NCBI GenBank assembly: GCA_046262295.1
Contig: JBHENC010000013.1
Location: 1 to 64,000 of the forward strand
DNA from: JBHENC01 sp046262295
Lineage (GTDB): Bacteria; Acidobacteriota; Blastocatellia; Pyrinomonadales; Pyrinomonadaceae
Length of the DNA stretch: 64,000 nt
Direction: 5' to 3'
The position numbers and the translations under genes were made by a program. Shown here one piece after another: positions 8,242 through 16,573 of this stretch; positions within the stretch are counted from its first letter, which is position 1; every line of letters starts with the position of its first letter. Under the pieces are notes generated by a model, which saw nothing but the letters and a program-made list of their open reading frames with translations, made no database searches and was not told the origin of the DNA.

Positions 8242-9348
8242 CTAATCGTCTAAACCAAAATGTTGAGATAACCTTTCAATGGTAAAGCTGCTTGTCAGAC
8301 GGCACGCAGTATGTTGGAGGGCAAATAACCCCTTCTCCCAATATGCCTCTGTTCTAGGAACTGCTTTAATCCACTCCACACGGACAAGGTATTCACATAA
8401 ATCCGGGTCATCAGCGTTTTCATTCATCTTTGGAGCTACAAGCGGCATATGCAATATCGGTATCTCTCGGCTACCGGTTATCACATTTCCATCCAATACA
8501 TTTTCCGTTACTTTGAAATCTTTTACAGGCACAGCAGGCTCTTTCACTATACCAACGCCAACGTATCCGGTTTTAGGGATGTTGACGAAAACACGCGAAC
8601 TCGGAAACAGTAGCTTCAACGTCTGGCTATACCACTTACCTTGACCACCAGATACAAAGCCATACTTTCGGCAATCATCCCAATTACGATGCTCTCCTTC
8701 GCCAAGGCTGACATAAAAATCCCGTCCGTTCCAAGGCTCACTGCCCTTTTTAACTTTAGACTGGCTGACTTTTCTCTCGACTTCTTCAGGATCAATGAGC
8801 CAAGTTCGAGCTAGATAATCACGACCATCATCACGGAAGAAGCGGAAGAACACCGCGTTAATCGGCACACTGTAATTATCCGACAGGTAACTGATAATTC
8901 GCTCTGTGCTCGAATCAAGCTCCGATGCTACTACAATCAATTCGTGGTTTTGGTTTATCTGTTCCGGCAAGCTCGTACCGAAAGCATCATCGAAACCTTC
9001 TTCCAATTTCCTGCCCTGATTCTTGTCAGAATAAATAGCAGCAAGTTCTTCGTATGAGAGCAACTGTACCCAAGAAGCATAATCAAGTAGTTGCGCCACA
9101 ACTTCACGATAGGTGCGACTCTTTTTGAGTTCTATGATAGAGAGATTGCCGGACGCATCCATAGCCAGCATATCTATAAATTTGCCGTATGAGGTGGAGA
9201 CTTGCCGCCCAATCAACATTAACTGCGGAGAAAGAATAGATAAATCTTTTACAAGCGCATCCTCAAGCATTAACTCGGAATCAATAACGGACATGGTAAC
9301 CTTTTCAGGTTTTGCACCAAGCCGCCAGATTCCAACTTCGATAGGCAT
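8242..9348 (-). CDS. NucS-like (DUF91) PD-(D/E)XK nuclease-domain protein
   Basis: The N-terminal ~100 residues carry a restriction-endonuclease-like core: LMLIGRQVSTSYGKFIDMLAMDASGNLSIIELKKSRTYREVVAQLLDYASWV. The Asp of IDMLAMD and IELKK supply the D...ExK residues, as in the endonuclease NucS C-terminal domain. The remaining ~250 residues have no fold I recognise. They include an aromatic block (WNGRDFYVSLGEGEHRNWDDCRKYGFVSGGQGKWYS) that recurs in proteins annotated as DUF91 or restriction-like. The 368-residue gene stands alone among toxin-antitoxin genes, so a defence or repair role is plausible but unproven. Confidence 0.7.
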   Translation of the reverse strand: MPIEVGIWRLGAKPEKVTMSVIDSELMLEDALVKDLSILSPQLMLIGRQVSTSYGKFIDMLAMDASGNLSIIELKKSRTYREVVAQLLDYASWVQLLSYEELAAIYSDKNQGRKLEEGFDDAFGTSLPEQINQNHELIVVASELDSSTERIISYLSDNYSVPINAVFFRFFRDDGRDYLARTWLIDPEEVERKVSQSKVKKGSEPWNGRDFYVSLGEGEHRNWDDCRKYGFVSGGQGKWYSQTLKLLFPSSRVFVNIPKTGYVGVGIVKEPAVPVKDFKVTENVLDGNVITGSREIPILHMPLVAPKMNENADDPDLCEYLVRVEWIKAVPRTEAYWEKGLFALQHTACRLTSSFTIERLSQHFGLDD

Positions 9349-9460
9349 ATATTCTCTCCAGCAAAAGATTCAATTTACGGCTCGTTGAGCATATTACGTT
9401 TTGTTTGGAGCGGGAAGCCATCTAACGCAGATTAGGCTTATATTTTACTGCTTTCGTTCA

Positions 9461-9838
9461 TCATTCTCCCTCTACCGGCAACTCTGCTGCTTGCCATGCT
9501 GTCCAGCCGCCGGTCATCGAGTGGACGTTGGTGTAGCCCATGCGTTGGAGGTTGTAGGCGGCGAGGGCGGAGCGGTAGCCGCCGCCGCAGTAGAGGATGA
9601 GTTCGGCGGTTTTGTCGGGCGCGAAGTGTTCGATGTCGCGTTCGATGATGCCGCGTCCCAGGTGTGTTGCGCCCGCCGCGTGGCCTGCCGTCCATTCGTG
9701 GTCTTCGCGCACGTCTATCAGGCGCACCGTGTTGTCAGTGTGTGCAATGAGGCGTGCGTTGGCTTCTTCGACGCTGATTTCGTGGATGCGGCTTCGGGCG
9801 TCCTCGACCAATTTCAGGAAGCCTTCGGAGTGTTGCAT
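9461..9838 (-). CDS. Rhodanese-like sulfurtransferase
   Basis: The single rhodanese domain (125 residues) has the active-site loop LYCGGGYRSALAAYNL, with the persulfide-forming Cys near residue 84. Earlier elements are VRLIDVREDHEWTAGHAAGATHLGRG. Proteins of this size transfer sulfane sulfur to acceptors such as cyanide or thiols. The ATG at 9838 is preceded by GAAGGAGAC. It is divergent from lpdA, with no obvious sulfur-metabolism neighbour. Confidence 0.9.
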   Translation of the reverse strand: MQHSEGFLKLVEDARSRIHEISVEEANARLIAHTDNTVRLIDVREDHEWTAGHAAGATHLGRGIIERDIEHFAPDKTAELILYCGGGYRSALAAYNLQRMGYTNVHSMTGGWTAWQAAELPVEGE

Positions 9839-9998
9839 AGTGTTTCGTGTCTCCTTCGGTTAAGGTTGATTGACAAGGGGGCTGGCGCGGCGTGTTTGGA
9901 GTAAACTCGCGGAACGGATTATAATGTCCTCTTTTGGAAAACACACTCATAATAGTAATCAGTGGCCGGTAATCAGTTAGCAGTTTTTGTGGCTGTCT

Positions 9999-10022
9999 AC
10001 TGATAACTGACGACTGACTACT
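9999..10022. repeat. Short heptameric repeat, ACTGANN type
   Basis: Units ACTGATA, ACTGACG and ACTGACT follow each other directly upstream of lpdA. A related motif (ATTACTG/ACTACTG) occurs at 44148-44176. Confidence 0.55.
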
Positions 10023-10051
10023 TTATTAACACGGAAGGAAACGTAAAAACT

Positions 10052-11455
10052 TTGGCTACGGAACAGTTTGATGTGACGGTGATCGGCAGCGGCCCCGGCG
10101 GTTATGTGGCGGCGATTCGCGGGGCGCAACTCGGCCTCAAGGTGGCGATTATCGAGAAAGACAAACGTCTCGGCGGAACCTGCACGTTGCGCGGGTGTAT
10201 CCCCACGAAACAGCTTCTTCAATCGGCGGCGGTTTACGAGCATATACAGCACGCGGCGGAGTTCGGTGTGAGCGTCTCGGATGTGCGGCTTGCGTTTGAA
10301 GACGTGCAGAAGCGCAAGGATAAGGTCGTCACGAAAAACTCTAAGGGCATAGAGTTTTTGATGAAGAAGAACAAGATCACGCAGTTCAAGGGAACGGGAC
10401 GGCTCGCGCTGCCGGGCAAAGTCGAAGTGACGGGCGAAGACGGCAAAAAACAGTTGATAGAGACGAAGAACGTCATCATCGCAACGGGTTCGGTCGTGCG
10501 CCCGATTCCCGGCTTTGAGACGGACGGCGAGCGCGTCATCAACAGCGATCATGTGCTGGAACTAAAGCAAGTGCCGAAGTCCATGCTGGTGATGGGCGCG
10601 GGCGCGGTCGGCGTCGAATTCGCCAGCGTTTATTCGCGCTTCGGTTGCGACACGACCCTTATCGAACTTCTGCCGCGTCTGTTGCCCGGCGAAGACGAAG
10701 AGGTTTCCGCCGAATTAGCGAAAGCGTTTCGCAAGCGCAAGATCAAATATCAACTCGACACGCGGCTTGAGAAGTTGGAGAAGACGGATGCGGGCGTCGT
10801 CGTCACCGGCAAGACATCGAAGGGCGAAGACGTGCGCCTTGAAGCCGAAGTGCTGCTCGTCGCCGTCGGGCGTATGCCATACACGGAAGGGCTTGGGCTT
10901 GAAGGCACGAAGATTGTCGTTGATCGTGGCGCAATTTCCGTTGATGAATATTTGCGCACGGGCGAGCCGAATGTCTACGCCATCGGCGACGTGATTCCTA
11001 CCCCTTGGCTCGCGCACCTTGCCAGCAAAGAAGGCATCCTCGCCGTCGAACAGATCGCAGGCCAAAATCCGCAACCGATCAATTTGCGCCATGTTCCGTC
11101 ATGCACTTACTGCGAACCGGAAGTCGCGTCCATCGGCCTGACCGAAGCAAAGGCGCGCGAGGAAGGCTACGATGTAAAGGTCGGAAAATTTCCCTTCTCT
11201 GCTTCGGGCAAGGCGCGCATCATCGGCGAAGAAGAGGGCTTCGTCAAAGTCATCAGCGAATCGAAATACGATGAACTATTGGGCGTGCATATCATCGGGC
11301 CGCACGCGACGGAACTCATCGCCGAAGCCTGCGTTGCGATGCAACTTGAATCAACCGCCGAAGAGTTGGGACGCACGATGCACGCGCACCCGACCATCGC
11401 CGAAGCCGTGATGGAAGCTGCCGAAGGCGTGCATAACCTGACGATCCATTTCTAA
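10052..11455 (+). CDS. lpdA: Dihydrolipoyl dehydrogenase (E3)
   Basis: It reoxidises dihydrolipoamide on E2 and passes electrons to NAD+. The 467-residue flavoprotein has the N-terminal FAD loop VIGSGPGGYVAAIRGAQLG, the redox disulfide GGTCTLRGCIPTK (Cys near 40 and 45), an NAD loop GAGAVGVEFASV and the C-terminal active-site His in HAHPTIAEAVMEA. The start is TTG at 10052, with GGAAGGAA upstream. It opens the dehydrogenase cluster that continues with E1-alpha, E1-beta and E2 on the same strand. Confidence 0.96.
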   Translation: MATEQFDVTVIGSGPGGYVAAIRGAQLGLKVAIIEKDKRLGGTCTLRGCIPTKQLLQSAAVYEHIQHAAEFGVSVSDVRLAFEDVQKRKDKVVTKNSKGIEFLMKKNKITQFKGTGRLALPGKVEVTGEDGKKQLIETKNVIIATGSVVRPIPGFETDGERVINSDHVLELKQVPKSMLVMGAGAVGVEFASVYSRFGCDTTLIELLPRLLPGEDEEVSAELAKAFRKRKIKYQLDTRLEKLEKTDAGVVVTGKTSKGEDVRLEAEVLLVAVGRMPYTEGLGLEGTKIVVDRGAISVDEYLRTGEPNVYAIGDVIPTPWLAHLASKEGILAVEQIAGQNPQPINLRHVPSCTYCEPEVASIGLTEAKAREEGYDVKVGKFPFSASGKARIIGEEEGFVKVISESKYDELLGVHIIGPHATELIAEACVAMQLESTAEELGRTMHAHPTIAEAVMEAAEGVHNLTIHF

Positions 11456-11479
11456 ACAATACATCTAAGGGAACGGCAA

Positions 11480-11761
11480 ATGGACAACGAAGAGATACAG
11501 CGCATACTGGAATTTATTATCCGGCAGCAGGAGCAGTTTGCGGAGAATATGGGAAAGGCCGAAGCGCGCATGAGCCGTATGGAAACCGCGATGGTCGGAG
11601 TCTTTAGCCTTGTCACCGAAACCGCTAAGGCGCAAAAAGAGACCGCCAAAAGAGTGGATGAGCTAACGGCGGCGCAGGCGCATACGGATGAACGCTTGAG
11701 CGCGCTGATAAACACGGTCGAGCGTTATATCAGCGAAGGCCGCAACGGGAAATCTCAATGA
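11480..11761 (+). CDS. Coiled-coil protein with EGRNGK tail
   Basis: The 93-residue protein is one long helix with heptad character. It ends in AAQAHTDERLSALINTVERYISEGRNGKSQ. A paralogue at 32052-32477 ends in almost the same way (KHTDQRLDALIDIVREGRNGKS). Such small coiled-coil proteins are common in cyanobacteria and acidobacteria, with no known job. The gene sits between lpdA (25 bp upstream) and pdhA, whose ATG overlaps its stop region by four bases. It is therefore part of the dehydrogenase operon by position only. Confidence 0.7.
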   Translation: MDNEEIQRILEFIIRQQEQFAENMGKAEARMSRMETAMVGVFSLVTETAKAQKETAKRVDELTAAQAHTDERLSALINTVERYISEGRNGKSQ

Positions 11762-12981
11762 AGAAAGAGACACGACGCAAACCGAATCGTTCGGGCGGCG
11801 GCGCAAAGGCTTCGCGCGCTAAAGCTGCGGAGGCGAATGCAGCAAATGCCCTTGCCGTTCAGGATACTGCGGAAGCGACGGACATTACGGTAGATGTGAC
11901 TGCAATGAGCGCCGAAGAGTCTGCGGCGAAGGTTACGGACGCTAGTGAAGACGCGGCGCTTTCCTGCACGACCGAGACGACCCTTGCGCCCGAACAAATG
12001 CTGGAGATGTATCGCTACCTGAAGATGACGCGCCTGGTCGAAGAACGGCTCGTCAATCTTTACCGGCAAACAAAAGTCGTCGGCGGCGTGTTTCGTTCGC
12101 TCGGACAGGAAGCGACGGCGGTCGGGACAGCTTATGCGCTTCAGCCGCAGGATTTCATCACGCCTTTGATACGCGATCTGGGCGCGGTGCTCGTCAAGGG
12201 CATTCGCCCGCGCGAGATTTTCGCGCAGTACATGGCGAAGGCGTGGGGGCCTTCCGGCGGGCGCGATCTCAACATACACTTCGGCGATATGGCGAAAGGT
12301 TTCATCGGCCCCATCTCGCATCTCGGCGACATGATTCCGGTGATGACGGGTGTGGCTCTCGGTGCGCGTATGCAGCAGAAGAATCTCGTCACGCTCGCCT
12401 ACATAGGCGACGGCGGGATGAGCACCGGCGCGTTTCACGAAGGCTTAAACTTCGCCGCCGTGCAGCGTCTCCCTTTGATCGTGATTGCGGAATATAATCA
12501 TTACGCTTACTCCACTCCGACTTCAAAGCAAACGGCTGTCAAAGACCTGGCGGAGAAGGCGGCGGGCTATGGCATTCCCGGCCACATCGTTGACGGCAAC
12601 GACATCATCGCCTGCTATGAAGTGACGCGGAAGGCCGCAGAGTTTGCGCGCGACGGCGGAGGCGCGGTGCTCATCGAAGCGAAAACTTACCGGCGCAAAG
12701 GCCACGCCGAACACGACGACCAGAGATACTTGCCGCCCGGCGAATTGGAAAAGTGGGAGAAGAATGATCCGGTTGATCGCTACGAAACATTTTTGACAAC
12801 GCAGAAGATCGCCACACGCGAAAAGCTGGAAGAGATTACCGCAGGCATTCAGGCCGAGATAGATGAAGATGTCGCGTGGGCGGAAAGCTCGCCGATGCCC
12901 GAAGCGGAACAGGCGGCGTATAATGTTTTCGACAACAGCATCGTTGCGCCCGCCTTTCGCCCGAAAGTATTAGAGCAATGA
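11758..12981 (+). CDS. pdhA: 2-oxo acid dehydrogenase E1 component, alpha subunit (pyruvate dehydrogenase type)
   Basis: The thiamine-diphosphate enzyme decarboxylates the 2-oxo acid and acylates the E2 lipoyl group. The 407-residue subunit has the diphosphate-binding motif (YIGDGGMSTGAFHEG through AEYNHYAYST) and the loop YRRKGHAEHDDQRYL. An Ala/Lys-rich extension of about 75 residues precedes the conserved start LEMYRYLKMTRLVEERLVNLY. Separate alpha and beta genes fit the Gram-positive/mitochondrial type of pyruvate or branched-chain complex. Sequence alone does not decide between pyruvate and branched-chain substrates. Confidence 0.9.
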   Translation: MKKETRRKPNRSGGGAKASRAKAAEANAANALAVQDTAEATDITVDVTAMSAEESAAKVTDASEDAALSCTTETTLAPEQMLEMYRYLKMTRLVEERLVNLYRQTKVVGGVFRSLGQEATAVGTAYALQPQDFITPLIRDLGAVLVKGIRPREIFAQYMAKAWGPSGGRDLNIHFGDMAKGFIGPISHLGDMIPVMTGVALGARMQQKNLVTLAYIGDGGMSTGAFHEGLNFAAVQRLPLIVIAEYNHYAYSTPTSKQTAVKDLAEKAAGYGIPGHIVDGNDIIACYEVTRKAAEFARDGGGAVLIEAKTYRRKGHAEHDDQRYLPPGELEKWEKNDPVDRYETFLTTQKIATREKLEEITAGIQAEIDEDVAWAESSPMPEAEQAAYNVFDNSIVAPAFRPKVLEQ

Positions 12982-13082
12982 CCATTAAACTTCCGACACT
13001 AAAGCTTATCCCGCGAAACGTCGCCGCCGAGCCGCACACGTCCGCCGCGTCGCCGCAATCTTTGGCGAAAGGAGAGCACACG

Positions 13083-13502
13083 ATGGGTTTGGTCTATGCG
13101 AATATTGAAATAATTAGCGGCGATGATTTAACACTGTACGCCAAGGGTTATATCAAAGAAGATGAAGTCAAAAGAATAGCGGTTTCGGCGCTTGTTGACA
13201 GCGGCGCGTATATGTTGTCAATCAACGAGCGCGTGAAGAACCAGCTCGGCTTGCGCGTGCTTGATAAGCAGTTTGCCGAATTTGCCGATGGAAGAGTGCT
13301 CGAACTTGAAGTAGTCGGGCCGATAGAAATTCGTTTCGAGAATCGTCGGACGACAGTTGATGCGATGGTCTTGCCCGCAGATGCGGAGATTTTGCTCGGC
13401 TCAATTCCGATGGAAGACATGGACGTGCTGATTGACCCGAAGCAGCAACGCTTGATCGTCAATCCGGCGCATCCGTATGTCGCGCAAAAATATTTGAAGT
13501 AA
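13083..13502 (+). CDS. Clan AA (retropepsin-like) aspartic protease domain protein
   Basis: The 139-residue product contains VSALVDSGAYMLSIN, the DSGA form of the retropepsin active-site triad, and a flap/second-half pattern ending in AEILLGSIPMEDMDVLIDPKQQRLIVNP. One such domain would have to dimerise to be active. I chose ATG 13083 because GAAAGGAGAG precedes it; the frame is open back to 12978 but the extra residues are non-conserved. It sits between the alpha and beta E1 genes, an odd place for an unrelated gene. Related small clan AA genes are common in cyanobacteria and acidobacteria, often in tandem with toxin-like genes. Confidence 0.72.
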   Translation: MGLVYANIEIISGDDLTLYAKGYIKEDEVKRIAVSALVDSGAYMLSINERVKNQLGLRVLDKQFAEFADGRVLELEVVGPIEIRFENRRTTVDAMVLPADAEILLGSIPMEDMDVLIDPKQQRLIVNPAHPYVAQKYLK

Positions 13503-13554
13503 AGACCAAACATTCGCATCGAAAGTGCGTTAGTGCAATCAACAATTATTGTGT

Positions 13555-14583
13555 ATGTCAACTGCGATAAAAAAAGAGCATAAGCAAAATCGTCCGGCGC
13601 GCGGCGGATTGACGACCTTTGTCGAGGCGATTCGCCAGGGCATCTGGGAAGAGATGGAACGTGACGCGAGCGTGTTCGTGATCGGCGAAGACGTGGGCGC
13701 ATATGGCGGCGCGTTCAAAGTCACGGACGGACTGCTGGATGAATTCGGCGAAGGGCGTGTGATTGATACGCCGATTTCCGAAGCGGCGATTGTCGGCGCG
13801 GCGTGCGGCGCGGCATTGATGGGAATGCGTCCCGTCGCGGAGTTTCAGTTTATTGATTTCATCTCCGCAGGCTTCGATATGCTGACGAACTACGCGGCGA
13901 AGTGTCGTTATCGCTGGGGCGCAGGGCTGCCGACGGTCTTTCGCGGGCCATGCGGCGGCGGCGTCCATTCGGGTCCGTTCCATTCGGTCAACGCGGAATC
14001 CTTTTTCCTCAACACGGCGGGACTAAAGATTGTCGAACCTTCAACCGCCTACGACGCGAAGGGCTTGATCAAAGCCGCGATACGCGATCCCGACCCGGTG
14101 CTCTTCTTCGAGCACAAGAAACTTTATCGTCTACCGCGCCTGCGCGAAGAATTGCCTGAAGACGATTACATCATCGAAATTGGCAAAGCGCGCACCGCCA
14201 GAGAAGGCCGCGATCTTTCGATCATCACTTTCGGCGCGATGACCTTGACGGCGCTCGATGCGGCACAGGAACTTGAAAAAGAAGGACTTGACGTTGAAGT
14301 GATAGATTTGCGCACGCTCGCGCCGTTGGACAAGGCTACGATTTTAGCGACGGTTAAGAAAACGAGCAAAGCGATCATCCTGCATGAAGCGTCGCGCACG
14401 GGCGGCATCGGCGGCGAGATAACGGCGATCATCGCCGAAGAAGCTTTCGAGTGGCTGGATGCGCCCGTTGTGCGCGTCGGCTCGATTGATAGCCCCGTGC
14501 CGTATTCGCCACCCCTTGAAGAATATTATTTGCCGCAGGTCAAAGACGTGCTTGACGCGGCACGCAAACTTGCAGCCTACTAG
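13555..14583 (+). CDS. pdhB: 2-oxo acid dehydrogenase E1 component, beta subunit
   Basis: It pairs with E1-alpha to form the alpha2beta2 decarboxylase. The ~342-residue subunit shows the transketolase pyrimidine-domain sequence (VFVIGEDVGAYGGAFKVTDGL, RVIDTPISEAAIVGAACGAALMGMRPVAEFQ) and the C-terminal transketolase domain (VIDLRTLAPLDKATILATVKKT, RTGGIGGEITAIIAEEAF). Translation probably starts at the ATG at 13555; a TTG two codons earlier is possible. The separation from pdhA by the protease-like gene is unusual, but both remain co-directional. Confidence 0.93.
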   Translation: MSTAIKKEHKQNRPARGGLTTFVEAIRQGIWEEMERDASVFVIGEDVGAYGGAFKVTDGLLDEFGEGRVIDTPISEAAIVGAACGAALMGMRPVAEFQFIDFISAGFDMLTNYAAKCRYRWGAGLPTVFRGPCGGGVHSGPFHSVNAESFFLNTAGLKIVEPSTAYDAKGLIKAAIRDPDPVLFFEHKKLYRLPRLREELPEDDYIIEIGKARTAREGRDLSIITFGAMTLTALDAAQELEKEGLDVEVIDLRTLAPLDKATILATVKKTSKAIILHEASRTGGIGGEITAIIAEEAFEWLDAPVVRVGSIDSPVPYSPPLEEYYLPQVKDVLDAARKLAAY

Positions 14584-14585
14584 AT

Positions 14586-14698
14586 ACAGAAGTCTAAAGT
14601 CTGGAGTTTAGAGTCCAGAGTCAGAAGAACAGTGTAGCGTTTATGTTTCTTCCGGCTTGCGACTTGGCACTCCAGACTTCAGACTCCAGACTTTTTTG
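14586..14698. repeat. Heptameric inverted repeat block, AGTCTGGAGTC type
   Basis: Imperfect 7-bp units (AGTCTGG, AGTCCAG) run in one direction after pdhB and in complement (ACTCCAG, ACTTCAG) before E2. The two halves can fold into a long hairpin in the 125-bp gap between pdhB and the E2 gene. Confidence 0.65.
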
Positions 14699-14707
14699 GA
14701 GAACCTA

Positions 14708-16219
14708 ATGAGCACCGAAATTGTGATGCCGCAGATGGGCGAATCCATTGCGGAGGGAACGATTACCAAATGGTTGAAGCAGGTGGGCGAGCGCGTCGAA
14801 CGCGACGAGCCACTGTTTGAGATTTCGACGGACAAAGTTGACGCGGAGATTCCGTCGCCGTCAGCCGGAACGCTGACCGAGATCAGAGCCAAAGAAGGCG
14901 AGACGGTCGAGATCAACACCGTCGTCGCCGTGCTCGATGGTGGCGACGGCGCGGGGGCAGGAGCATCATTGCCAGCCGAAGCGAGCGCGCCGCCCGCCAC
15001 CGCCGCAGCGATTCCGCCACCGCCTCCACCGCCCACATCACACACAGTCGCGGCAGCCGCGCCTCCGCCGCCACCGAATAATAATGCGCAAAGTCCGTCT
15101 GCACAGTGGACGACGGGCGCGCCGATTCCCGAAGCCGGGATCGCGGAAGTCGCCGCGCGTAGTTATGACGATCAACGTCCCGGTGCGGAAGAAGAGGCCG
15201 CCGGAGTTTCGTCTGCACAAGGCATTGCCGTAACAGGCGGCAACGGCAGCAACGGGCAGACTGTCGAAGAATTGCGCCGCACGAAATCCAGCCCGCTGGT
15301 GCGTAACATTGCACGCGAGCACAACATAGACATCGCGCGTCTCGAAGGCACTGGGATGAGCGGGCGCGTCACCAAAAACGACATCCTGAGTTTTATCGAA
15401 TCCGGCGCGTCAACCACCGCGACACAGCCACAGCAAGCCGCGCAAGCATCGCCAACCATTCAAGCGCCGGCGATGCCGCAGCAACCCATGCAAGCACCGC
15501 CCGTGCAACCCGGTGCAACTGATCGCGTCGAGCCGATGAGCGTGATGCGCAAGAAGATCGCCGAGCATATGTTAATGTCGCGGCGCACCAGCGCGCACGT
15601 CACCACCGTTTACGAAATAGACATGACGCGCATTGCACGCCTTCGTGACCAGAATAAGCGCGCCTTTCAGGAACGCAACGGCACGAAGCTTACCTTTATG
15701 CCGTTTATCTTTCAGGCCGTGACGAACGCAATACGCAAGTTTCCCGTCTTCAACGCGCAGGTCAGCGGCGAGCAGATAATTTATAAGCGTGACATCAATC
15801 TAGGTCTCGCCGTCGCCCTCGATTGGGGATTGATCGTGCCCGTCATCAAACGCGCCGATGATCTTTCGCTTTCGGGTTTAGCACGCGCCGCCAACGATCT
15901 CGCAGACCGCGCACGCACCAAACAACTGAAGCCCGACGAAGTCGCGGGCGGCACGTTTACAATCACTAACCCGGGCGTCTTCGGCGGACTCTTCGGGACG
16001 CCGATTATCAACCAGCCGCAGGTCGCCATCCTCGGCGTCGGCGTGATAGAGAAACGCCCGAAAGTTATCACCTCGCCGGAAGGCGACGACTACATAGCGA
16101 TTCGCTCGATGGCCTACTTCGCGTTGAGCTACGATCATCGCATTGTTGACGGCGCGGACGCGGAGAAGTTTCTCGCTTACGTCAAAGAGTTATTGGAAGC
16201 CGGTCAGTTCACGCTCTGA
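14708..16219 (+). CDS. 2-oxo acid dehydrogenase E2 component, dihydrolipoyl acyltransferase
   Basis: This is the swinging-arm core of the complex. Residues 1-80 form a lipoyl domain with the lipoylated Lys in ISTDKVDAEIPSP. A long Ala/Pro-rich hinge follows, then an E3/E1-binding domain (SPLVRNIAREHNIDIARLEGTGMSGRVTKNDIL), a second Pro/Gln-rich hinge, and the acyltransferase domain ending in SYDHRIVDGADAEKFL, with the catalytic His. It is 503 residues from the ATG at 14708, preceded by GGAG. Lipoylation would need LipB and LipA, both encoded within 10 kb downstream. A rho-independent terminator follows, closing the cluster. Confidence 0.93.
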   Translation: MSTEIVMPQMGESIAEGTITKWLKQVGERVERDEPLFEISTDKVDAEIPSPSAGTLTEIRAKEGETVEINTVVAVLDGGDGAGAGASLPAEASAPPATAAAIPPPPPPPTSHTVAAAAPPPPPNNNAQSPSAQWTTGAPIPEAGIAEVAARSYDDQRPGAEEEAAGVSSAQGIAVTGGNGSNGQTVEELRRTKSSPLVRNIAREHNIDIARLEGTGMSGRVTKNDILSFIESGASTTATQPQQAAQASPTIQAPAMPQQPMQAPPVQPGATDRVEPMSVMRKKIAEHMLMSRRTSAHVTTVYEIDMTRIARLRDQNKRAFQERNGTKLTFMPFIFQAVTNAIRKFPVFNAQVSGEQIIYKRDINLGLAVALDWGLIVPVIKRADDLSLSGLARAANDLADRARTKQLKPDEVAGGTFTITNPGVFGGLFGTPIINQPQVAILGVGVIEKRPKVITSPEGDDYIAIRSMAYFALSYDHRIVDGADAEKFLAYVKELLEAGQFTL

Positions 16220-16245
16220 AATTTTCAAGAGATTTGTCGCCGAAA

Positions 16246-16282
16246 AACGTCGCGCTCTCAAACGAGGGCGCGACGTTTTTGT
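16246..16282 (+). terminator. Rho-independent terminator of the dehydrogenase cluster
   Basis: AACGTCGCGCTCT (16246-16258) pairs with AGGGCGCGACGTT (16265-16277), followed by TTTTTGTT. It lies 27 bp after the E2 stop codon. Confidence 0.85.
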
Positions 16283-16573
16283 TAACGATGTAGGTGTAAA
16301 AATGGGTGGTGTAATTCGGCATTCAAACAATTTCCGCGCTGTATTATATTTTCATTGCGAGTGCCTCTCTGAAGGCCTCTTTGCTTGACTTCATTTTTCT
16401 GTGCGGTAGACTTTCCCGCTTACAAGCGAAAGTCTGAGTGGTGATTATTATTCCAACCGGCGGGACGGTTCCGGCATCTATATTGTCAGGATCAACCGCT
16501 AATTCGCAAAGTTTGCCGGAGGCTTAAAGTGCTTGTTCGTTGTCCTTCGGATTAACTTTATCTATGGAGTCAA
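16283..16573. other. Intergenic region upstream of the OmpA-family gene
   Basis: No credible ORF is seen here. A hairpin with arms AGACTTTC and GAAAGTCT occurs at 16408-16434. The region is relatively AT-rich and probably carries the promoter and 5' leader of the OmpA gene. I could not assign a known riboswitch. Confidence 0.4.
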
